Shown piece after piece: positions 34,716-44,800 of a stretch of DNA of 64,000 nt. The translations under genes were made by a program, and so were the position numbers. The notes beneath the pieces were generated by a model. That model ran no database searches, was not told the origin of the DNA, and was given only the letters and a program-made list of their open reading frames with translations. Numbering within the stretch: position 1 is the first letter of the stretch; every line of letters begins with the position of its first letter. Source of the DNA: Phlebotomus papatasi. Taxonomy: Eukaryota; Arthropoda; Insecta; Diptera; Psychodidae. Where the stretch lies: the NCBI RefSeq assembly GCF_024763615.1, contig NC_077222.1, positions 105,061,417 through 105,125,416 on the forward strand, given 5' to 3'.

Positions 34716-36389
34716 TGAAAATGAAATCAAGAAAAAAATTTATTGATGGTAGTGCCTTAGCTAAAAGTAAAAAAAAATAAAATAGGTTTCCCTCGCTGAT
34801 TTATTTCAAACCTCCTTTCTAGCGAATGTCTTATCATATTTGAATTTAGTAATTTTGATAGAAATGTCCAATAATGGTTATTGTTTTTTTTTTCAATTTT
34901 CTATAAACCATATTTGCTAATTTTTAAAATTTTGTTTGGATCAATTGTTTAAGGAATTATAACTTATTGTATTTTGTTTTTTCATGTATTTTCTCGATTT
35001 TTTATAACTGGGCAATTGTAATTTGAAAATGAAATTCAATTGGTGCTTGAACGAAAATTATCGTGTATTAGAAAATATTGATATTGCCTTCGCAAAAACA
35101 CGAAGATACAAAGAATACAAGATTCTTCTGTATTTTCAACCCTCAAATCAACCCGTGAAGTATTTTCCCAAGGAAAAAAAAGAACATTTAGGTTTAGAGT
35201 CTAAAAGATTGTCTGGGATATCAGAAATCATAATCGTTACGCTGATGTCTTATTGCAATACGGTAAAAAACGCGCGTAATCGCAAGAGTTATATGAAATG
35301 AAGAGAAATTGCGACTTTTCCTTGGTGGAAAAACTGCCGAATGGTTTTTCTTCCTTGTTGCAAAAGACGAATAAACGATGGAAAGAAATGAAAGAGTCGT
35401 ATTCATCAATTCCATAAAACACGAAATAACAGATGGTCCTATCGTTCGCAGCAAATGGCCTGTGAGAAGAGTTTCACACAAATTGGCTTCATCTCCTTTT
35501 CCATTTGCCTCCATATACATTTTCCCTGCCAAACTACCCCCCTTGCAGTCCCCCCTTTGAGATGTGAATGAAGAAAAAGACATTCACCAAGTACGATGAC
35601 AATGATGGATCATATTGTGTTTCACGATCAAAATGATAAAAATTATATTATTACCATTAATAGCAATGTTACTTGGGTATAGTATCTTGTAAAATGACGC
35701 AAAAGATAAAATTCATCCCTCAAAGTACTCCAAAAGAAAAGCTCCATCAAGTTTATTTTGTGGAAATGGGGAAGGAAAAAATAGTAATATCTATTGCTAA
35801 TTTTCTTCAGATATTACAAAGTTTGTAATACAAAAGATGAACAAGAGTATTTAACCAGGAGTTGTTATCCATTTCAACAAGAAGATTGAAGCAAACTACC
35901 CCAAAATTTATCCTTTGGGACACTCTCTCTTTCGCATTTTGCAGCTGAGGAGAAATGGAGCAACTTTCTCTCCCAAAAAGCCTTTAGCACATGAATATTT
36001 GAATATTTATCTCGACATTACAATATTTTTAACTAGTGTACCACACTCGGAAAAATTTGGAAAAAAAATCTTTAACTATTATTGTAACGAAAACCGAAAG
36101 GTCCTAAAAATTTTAAGGGATTTGGGATTATAAGAGGCAAAATTTAGTAAAACCAGCCATAAACTGTTAACTTTTGAAGCTGTAGTAAAACAGTAGTTGT
36201 AAATTTTAAGTTACAACTAATTTAATTTTAAGTTTTTGTGTAATCTTCAATTAGTAGACTTTAAGTTTATTTCTAAAGGAATTGATTGTATTCAAACTTA
36301 AATTAACAATTATACTATTTAAATCTTTCAATTGTCAAGGAAGCAGTTATAGTACTTACAGATTGCGTAGTTTGAAACTATGTAGATAA
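34716..36389. other. Non-coding stretch, no gene seen
   Basis: A 120-codon minus frame (35221-35583) and an overlapping plus frame have no recognised domain. Nothing else is seen. Confidence 0.3.
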
Positions 36390-37030
36390 TTTCGTCCGGT
36401 ACCGGGCAAAATCCCGAAAGCCAACATCCTGAAAGCCAAAATCTCGGAAAACCAAAATCCGAAAACTGTAATCTCAAAAAGCAAAAATCCTGAGAGATAA
36501 ATCCGGAAGACCCGCAATTCCGGACGTCAAAATTCCAGAAGCTAAAGTTCCGTATACTAAATCCCGAAAATCTCAAAATCCTGAAAGGGACGCAGTAATA
36601 CGGAGGGTAATGTGTAAAATAATTTCCCAAAATACAGAAAATTTCTCTTTTTCCTTAACAACGCATTTGCTATGATAGGAGTAGCTATAAAACTTTTAAG
36701 AATAGAAGGTAATTTTAGCTTTGAGGATTTTGGATTTCGGGTCTTTTGCCTTTTCAGGATTTTGGCGTTCGGAATTTCGTCCCAGTCGAGATTTTGACCT
36801 GTTTGGGACTTTGTCTATTCGGATATCGACCCATTCGGAATTTTGTATTTAAGGATTTTGGTTTTGAGGATTTTGAATTTCAAGATTTTGGCGTTTGGGT
36901 TTTTGACTCATTCAAGATGTAGCCCTATTCGGGACTTTGTCTATTCGGATTTCGACCCTTTCGGAATATCGACCCATTCGGGGTTTTAGATTAAAAAATT
37001 TTGGTTTTCGGGATTTTGACCGGATTCCAT
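36390..37030. repeat. Inverted minisatellite, GCCAAAATCCCGAA unit (copy 1)
   Basis: From 36395 to about 36600 the plus strand repeats a 12-15 bp unit like AAAGCCAAAATCCCG. From about 36725 to 37025 the same unit runs in the opposite orientation (GGATTTTGGCGTTCGG, CGGGATTTTGACCGG). The outer ends resemble each other: CCGGTACCGGGCAAAATCCC and the mirror of GGGATTTTGACCGGATTCC. A 64-bp or longer unrelated spacer lies between the arms. The open frame at 36328-36630 is a translation of the repeat. Confidence 0.65.
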
Positions 37031-37457
37031 TTTGTCATAAAATTCATTGAAGGGAACTGCAAAAGGCTGTCCATCTACTTAGAAGATTCTAACTACAAAC
37101 TGTTTATCCGCAAAATGAAGAGCTTTATCTGTAAATCATTTTGAAGATTCAGACAAACTGTTTATGTGTTTTCTAAATCTATTTAAAACCTTCAAATACA
37201 AAAAAAAATTGAGGCAAAATGGAATAGATAAAGCGTCATTAGCCTTCAACTCAGAATCGTAAATGTTTCATTTTGGATCTGAATCCTCAATTTAAATCTT
37301 AAAGCTTTCTCTAGCTCGAAATTAAGGGGACCATTAGTGTACTTTAAAGTCTCTAAACGAGAAAGTTTCATTACTAAGATGCCAAGAGTTTTTTTTAAAC
37401 AGTTTACTGCGTTTGCGGTTTAATATTCTGGTTTTAGTTGCGTCGAGTTTTATACGG
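37031..37457. other. Non-coding gap, nothing recognised
   Basis: No feature seen. Confidence 0.3.
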
Positions 37458-37650
37458 GGCTCATGCCTGAAGCTTAGCCATATGGCTTAACTGTTATAAT
37501 TTCTCATCTTTCAAGATATTTTGGGAAACTTAACTTAAGATTGGGATATTAAGGACAAATGACCTGTTAGATTTTGAGAGAGCAATAAAATTGGTCGCCA
37601 TTTACGATTCTGAGACCTTCGGAAACTGGGCTAAACCTCTAGTCAGAAGA
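37458..37650. mobile_element. MITE, CTTCAGAC..TTAGCC family (copy 2)
   Basis: Left CCTGAAGCTTAGCCATATGG, right GGGCTAAACCTCTAGTCAGA. The inner blocks GACAAATGACCTGTTAGATT and CAATAAAATTGGTCGCC match the other copies. Confidence 0.6.
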
Positions 37651-40600
37651 TGCTTTTATATGTGCATGAGATTGGTCAATACTGCCTTAGCCCATTCAGT
37701 CAATGTACCAGAAATACTTGAGATAGAATGTTCATATTTTGGGATTAGTTTCCTACAGATTAATAGATGAATTAATCTGAAAGATGGAGGCGCGGGGAGC
37801 CCCTGTCAAACACACGTCTTAACGGTCACTGAATTTAAATTCTGTGAATTAATTTATTACAAACTCTATTGCTTTAGATAGAGTAACTATTCAAGAAAAC
37901 AAATTGGCAACCAGAATTCAAATCAGAAAAGAGGAATGAGGCCCATTTTAACAAATTCGACGGGAGGTTTCATATTCCGTTCGCCATTTTGAGCAAAAAT
38001 TTTGTATGACCTTCCGCGAAGCAAGAAAAGAATAACAAAATGTATTTTCATCTCTGTCGGACTATTTTTCCCAAGTAATTAAAAGACTAAAGTTACTAAA
38101 AATCCATTTCCGACAGCAATTCGGATAGCAGTTACCGAGGAATAAATCATCTAAAATCACTCAATTTGCGTATTATGTATAGTACCATGGTAAGGAATGG
38201 GTTAATCCCTGGTACGGTATCCCTGGTACGGTCTGAGTTTACAATTTCTTTTACAGTTAGTTTAAACGAAAAAATTCTGCTTTAACCTAAATTTAAGCAA
38301 CGGTTTTACATCTTCAAAGATTGAATGCTTTTTTTAGGAATAGGCCGGCTACTGGAATGACAGGTTTATAGCATTCTGTTTAATATGTAAGCCTTAATGG
38401 GATTCACCTAATTACTCATTCACTGACATACGGAGACGATTTGACTCGAACAAAACCCCTAGGAACCTTCAACATCTGCCTAGGGACGATAGTTTAAATG
38501 GATCATAGGATTAGGATTGGTTGGTTTGGACGTCGACTGTCGAGAGGGCCCTTATATTAATTGAAAGAGAAAATAATTCTATCTAGATCTAGATTAAGTG
38601 TTTCTAGTTGCTCTAGGTCTAGTTCCGAAATCGACAATCCTTGAAGTCTATGGTCGTTAAAGGTGTATCAAGGTTAGGTTTTGTATATGTATTAAACGTA
38701 AATGGTCTACGTTTACTAACTGACATTAGATTTATTTAAAAATTGATAAGAATTTTCTTGAAATTTCAAGAGGATTCTGGTTACCCAAGTGCTAGTTTAT
38801 TAACCAATTACTATGTGTTAATCAACCCTGATTAAGTATTCAATCATTCTAATCTTAGATTTTTCTGAGTGCAATAACATGCAAAAATAGAAGTAGATTT
38901 TTCCACTGAGAATTTACTTCTTTCAACCAAGGCTCTCTTCTGCATTTCTTTATCGCTTCTGGCAGTTTACAAGACAATAAAAAAATCAAGACATTCCCAC
39001 CAAATATCGTCACAAGTTTCAGAATATCGTGGATGGGGTATCCCACTTCTGAAAATGCAACTTTCCACCCCTTTAGCTACTGATAGAAAAATCGAAAGAA
39101 GAAAAGTTCATGTCTTTTATGTATTTTAAGACAACTTTTACCCAACATCTCCATCACAAGGCAACCCATTTGGTCTATTTGAAAGTTTTTTATCTATTTT
39201 TTTTATGGTACTTTTATAGAAGAATATGAAGTTTCGAGAGCTGAAAAAATATGCTACATTTGCAAAAATGCTATTGAAGAGAAAACTAAATTTTTCCTCG
39301 TTGAATATGAGTGAATGATGGTTAGTTTTTTTTGTAAATGCACATCATCATTGTCATTTATTCTTCTCTCTATCTCTCGGTAGTCGATTTTTTTTCGGTG
39401 CGAATGCCAACATTTGCAATGGTAGACTTATAGTTGCATGTGATAGTGAAAAATTTTTTGATTCAGCAGTAAATAATCACAGAACATTATACCATGTCAT
39501 CAAGTATAAAAATTTTCCACCCACATTTTCCTGAATGGGCAAAAGAGGGCTATATAGAGAGAAAATTTTTGTGCTGGAAGATAAGGCAAAACACTATCAT
39601 CATATTTCATGCAATTTAACTTGAAAATTTTACTAACCTATGATGTATGGGCATTTGGGTTGAGGGGGAAACATTTGGAAATATCCCTTTTTTCCAAGGC
39701 TATTAATAGATTGGAGGGAAAAAAGGGAAATTTAGAAAGAGGTTTAATGAAAAGAGTTCAGCAGAAGAGTTTAAAAAAAAAATTGAGCGAAAAGAACATC
39801 CCCGGAAGGTTCGAATGACAAGTCATAATGAGGAATTTCTATCGTTCTATGCATTTTAAATTTTTCTATGCAAGTTTTTCTCTTTCCACGGATGAAAATT
39901 GACATTTTCAGCATGCAATGGATATAGAAATTTGCCCCTTGGAAAAATCATATAGAAAAAACGATGAGAAAATGAGAATGGGAAACCATAAAATGTCACT
40001 CAAATGTTGGAAGAAATTCAGTATCATGCTGGGAAAATGCATCGATGCATTTGACAATGACTTAATAAATAAACCGCATCCTAAAATAGGAGGGTTTGTA
40101 AATTGTGCTATATCAAAAACTTATAGCATGACAAAACAAAAGGCAAAATGCAAGAGGGTTGTGTATTATAGCCAACCCCCCCCTTTCTCACATCTTCCTT
40201 TTGCTGGAAAACCTTAAGAAAATCCATCGAAGAACAATACAAATATGACTGTTGTTTAGTTGGGATAAAATCCGGGGAAAAGACCAAGAAATAATATAAC
40301 TTGTGAATACAAAAACGACAATTTCATTCTTACTCCTTCCCCTTCATTTTACTTCCCAGAATCTCAATGGCGAATAAGCAAATCTTAATATTTTCCGTTT
40401 TCCAACTCATCCCTCCCCTCTTAGACCCCTGCACCACACCTTCATCCCAAAAGGAATAAGAATATGAATAACACTTTCTTAATGGCATAAGAAAATTCAA
40501 CGTAACACATTCACTATCTTCAACCCCATTCCCCTGTATTTCACCAAGGAAGCCCCTTGTGAAGAAGCCAGAGTGAGCCCTATACTTGGTGAGGACCCCT

Positions 40601-41021
40601 TGTTAAGAAAACTATATGAATGGCCTCACACATTTAACTATCCAAGGCTACAATAATAATAATTTTGCAGTGACAACAATAGCAAAATTTCTCTATATCA
40701 TTCCATCGTGGTTGAAATTATGACCAAATCCTGTGGGTTCACTTGTTACCCAACTTCTTTCATCGTTGTCCTTCCTTCACCGACAGTGATAATGAAGAGA
40801 GACACCATTGAGAGACAATAGGACCATGTCAGGACATTATTCTAACTGGAAGATTCTTTTTGCCAGGCAATTAGAACAATTGCCTAAGTTTATTTTCCGC
40901 AGAAACCTTTAGTTGGTTAGGAACTAAAGATTATTTTCCGAGTGTGTTAGTTGTTGTACGAAAGGTGAGAATATTGTCTTCGTTCAATTGTAGTCTTAAC
41001 TTTCTTTGCCAATTTCCCAAG
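37651..41021. other. Non-coding stretch, no gene seen
   Basis: A short direct repeat ATCCCTGGTACGGT occurs twice at 38206-38233. Frames at 38855 (-), 39609 (+) and 39918 (+) lack domains and are AT-rich. No RNA gene recognised. Confidence 0.35.
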
Positions 41022-41255
41022 TAGGGTCGGAGGAACGTCTGTTCGACAGGGAACCCTTATTGACACTTTTGTCAAGATTTTGAAAATTATTTAATGTATC
41101 TAGTAAAATATAAGTAATATAACGTTTTTATCTGTAATATGACTTTTACTATAAACAGAGATGTTCAAATTTCATATCCCAAATAGTACAGAGTAGGGTG
41201 TCAATAGGTGCTGACACGAGTTCTTAAAGTGTCAATAGACGTTCCTTTCACCCTA
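41022..41255. mobile_element. Palindromic MITE, TAGGGTCGGAGGAACGTC termini (copy 1)
   Basis: TAGGGTCGGAGGAACGTCTG is mirrored by AGACGTTCCTTTCACCCTA. Inner blocks TATTGACACTTTTGTCA and TGTCAATAGG follow. TA-bounded, 234 bp. A partial copy lies at 58864 and a reversed copy at 63160-63325. It lies about 80 bp upstream of the BEL element. Confidence 0.7.
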
Positions 41256-41333
41256 GCATTAGGCATTCTTTGAGGCCAAAGGGTTTGAGATAATGACTTT
41301 GGATACTTGATAACCCGTCTGTTACTTAACTTA

Positions 41334-41338
41334 TTGAG
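41334..41338. repeat. BEL element target-site duplication, left
   Basis: TTGAG immediately before the 5' LTR; the same 5 bases follow the 3' LTR at 47937-47941. Five bp is usual for BEL/Pao insertion. Confidence 0.85.
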
Positions 41339-41801
41339 TGTTCGCTCCACTCAGTGAATTTGTTGAGTTGTTGGCCCCTCGGTGGGCAAAGCCCAAATCG
41401 CATAGCGGACACTGCAGATGATCTCCCTTCCACTTTCCTTATGTACTAATAGGATTGATAAAGAGATCATCTGCAGTGCAAAAATTCTCTTTGTTCAGTC
41501 TAAAAAGTGACGCTGGAGGTGACAAATTTAGTGAAAAAAAATATATTGGAGTCAAAAAAGTGTTAAGGAGTTTCACTTTGGCTGTGGAAAAAGTTTTTTT
41601 TTCGCCCTTCTCACCTGGATAACCAAAGAATCTTTGCAGGTAATTCCGTGATTGATAAAGGAGAGAAAGAGAGGCAGAAGAAGTACATTTCTAACGTTCA
41701 ATCATTAACTTTTAAGGTAACTCACACCAGACTCACGCACGTAGTTGCATCAAATATTAATTCCAGTTCTTTGACCTTCTATTAAGGTAAATCCCCATAC
41801 A
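41339..41801 (+). repeat. 5' LTR of BEL/Pao element
   Basis: 463 bp, starts TGTTCGCTCC and ends CCCATACA. Contains a perfect 15-bp inverted repeat, ACTGCAGATGATCTC (41411-41425) and GAGATCATCTGCAGT (41463-41477), that can form a hairpin. An AT-rich AAAAAAAATATATTGG block near 41535 could hold the promoter, but no clear AATAAA polyadenylation signal is seen. Confidence 0.95.
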
Positions 41802-41806
41802 TTTTT

Positions 41807-41822
41807 TGGTCCCGCGCCAGGG
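41807..41822 (+). promoter_or_regulatory. Primer-binding site
   Basis: TGGTCCCGCGCCAGGG begins five bases after the LTR. It starts with TGG, complementary to the CCA end of a tRNA. The tRNA cannot be named with confidence; the implied acceptor strand (GCGCGGGA + CCA) is unusually GC-rich. Confidence 0.7.
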
Positions 41823-41846
41823 AAAAAAAGGATTTCGTGACCCACG

Positions 41847-44800
41847 ATGCCTGCCAACGCCAGTAAGCAAACCCGTGCTAACTACAAGGGGCAATTGACC
41901 ATCGCCAAACGACAAATTGAGAGCTACATTGCAGATGAAGTCTCTCAAGATGATTTGGTGGACCTGATGACCTTGAAAGAGAACATCGATCGCATTGAGG
42001 CAAAATATCAGACAGTGCAGGAGAAAATCATACTAGACGCTGATGAGGATGAAGAGGAACAAGAGGTGGATGAGCTGAATTGTTTCCTAACTGACTGTGC
42101 TGAGACGGCTAACAGGGCTGCTCGTCTTATCAACGCTGCAAAGACAAATGCCCAACATGCCACCGGAGGTACTGCTGCTTCAGCTTTAGAGACATCGGAC
42201 CTGAAGACTCTCGTTATGAATGTTTCCTCACATCTGGAGAAACAGCAGGCAGCTCTGGTAAGTCTCGTTGAAGTACATAAAAGCGAGATGACGATGCTCG
42301 GCCAATCGTCCCGGAACTCTGGCCCATCCCCTGGTTCATCAACAAAAAACAATATTGTTTCTTCTGACTCAAATGTAGATTTAGAGCCTCTTAAAATACC
42401 CAAATTTTCCGGGTCTTATGCACAATGGAAATCATTTAAAGATTTATTCAAGTCAGGGGTACATTTTCGTACTGGTTTATCACATGCCCAAAAATTACAT
42501 TATTTAAAAACCTCATTATCAGGGGAAGCTTTACGTGTAGTAGATCATTTAGCCATATGTGACGAGAATTATCCCGTTGCATGGGAACTGTTAGAAGATC
42601 AATATGAGGACAAACTCTGCATTGTTAATGCCCATATAGATGACTTTCTTGGTCAAGCCCCCGTTACAAAGCCATCTGCACAGTCCATTAGAAAGCTCCA
42701 AACGATGTCCTCATCAATCCTACAAGCCCTTCAAGCTCTTAATGTAACTGAAAGGGATCCATGGTTAATCAATATGACACTCAAGAAGCTTGATAATGAA
42801 ACTCAAATGTTGTGGTCACAACAAGTAATGGGAAGGCTCGCTAAATGGGGGGAATTTTCCAAATTTCTCCAAGGAAGATACAAATCATTGGAGACATGTG
42901 CCTCGAATCAGTCCAAGAGTCAACCCTCACATGATCCTAAGCCTACACGGGCAAAGTGCGCAGTCACAAATGTGAACAATTTGTGTAAACTTTGCAATAA
43001 ACAAGAACATAAATTGTATAGGTGTCGCGAATTCCTGAAATTGCCAGCTTCTTCCAGAGTAGATACAGTCCACAAGCTAAAAATATGCACAAACTGCCTC
43101 TCGGAGTCTCACACATTGAATGCCTGTGCCTATCCATCGTGCCGCCATTGCTCTCAGAAGCACAATAGATTGCTCCACGATGCTTTAGCTAGTGAGTCTC
43201 AGAACTCGGGTCAGGATAGCCAATCAGATACTCCAAGACCCTCCCAATCCACTCCTCCGAATTTTCGTCCAAACCAAGCGTCAAATTCCAATTTTGAGAG
43301 GAATCCCGTTTCCCTAAAGGCGTCATATGAACAAGTTAGGTCGAATTCTTCAACCTCGAGATCTGGAGTTCTTCTTGCTACCGCCATTGTTATGATTCAG
43401 GATAGCGATTACAATCTCCAGCCATGTAGGGCTTTGTTAGATGCCGGCTCTCAGGTCAATATTATGACGACTAGCCTCCAACAGCGATTGAAATTGAAAT
43501 CAAGTCCAGCTAATTTCATTGTTGAAGGCATAGGTGCGACCCCTCACAAAGCCAAGAAGCATGTTAATACCTATTTTCAGATACAATCTGATGGTGAAAA
43601 AAGTCTTTTGTCTCTCAATTGTTTGGTGATGCCCGCAATTACTGGAGAACAGCCAATTGTCACCTTTGATGTATCTGCCATTAACATACCAGCACATATC
43701 ACTCTCGCAGATCCCCATTGGTATAGAAAAGGTCCCATTGAACTCCTTATTGGTGGGCAATTTTTCTGGAGTTTAGTCAAAGGGGAGTCAATCGAGCTCG
43801 GTGCTGGTTTGCCCATGCTCAGAGAAAGTAGCCTTGGTTGGATTATTGTGGGACCCCATTCTTCAGTATTTCCCCAAGCCATGCCAATCACTTATGCTAC
43901 CTGTGGGATATCCACTCTCGAAAGCATTGATAATTCAATCAAAAAATTCTGGGAGATCGAAGAAGTTCCTCAGGAAGACCCACCATCCCTGGAAGCGGTT
44001 GAGGTTGAAACGCTTTTCCAATCAACGACTTGTAGAACCGACTCAGGGAGATATATGGTTCACCTTCCTTTTAAGGAAAATATTGACTCTCTCCAAAGTA
44101 ATCGATCAAGTGCAGTTCGACAATTCTACTCTCTTGAAGCTCGCATGAACAAAACTCCTGTACTAAAGGCCCAATACAACGAGATCATTCAAGAATATCT
44201 TGATCTGGGAATTGTCGAAACTGTACCATATGATGAACTGCAATTCAAATCTTACTATTTCCCGCATCATTGTGTAGTCAAGGAATCAGCAGTGTCCACA
44301 AAAATCCGAGTCGTCTTTAACGCTAGTTCAAAATCCCTATCGGGTCTCAGTTTAAATGACGTTCTCAAAATTGGACCTGTCGTACAACCTTCGCTCGTCG
44401 CAATTTTATGGAGATTTCGAATGCATCCTGTGGCTCTCACATGCGATATTGTCAAAATGTACCTCCAAACAATGGTACACCCACCTCATCGGGACTTTCA
44501 AAGATTTATTTGGAGGAAATCATCGGAGGATAAATTGATGGACATGAGATTTCGCACAGTGTGTTTTGGAGTGGCATCCTCTCCCTATCTTGCGACTCGC
44601 GCCTTGAACCAATTGGCAAATGATGAGGGGGAAAAATATAAATCAGCAGCTCAGGTTATCAAAAACAATTTCTATGTAGATGATTGTTTGGTTTCTGCCC
44701 CCACTGAAAGGGATATTTTCCAAATTTGTGAAGAGCTTGTTGGAATTTTGAAACTTGCTGGAATGGAACTGTCTAAGTTCAATTCAAATGCCAGATTTCT

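Noticed and set aside
36328..36630. 100-codon Phe/Ser-rich minus frame
   Set aside because: Translation of the inverted minisatellite.
42008..42403. 131-codon minus-strand frame inside gag-pol
   Set aside because: Shadow of the polyprotein on the opposite strand; Ser/Arg-rich composition mirrors the plus-strand codons.
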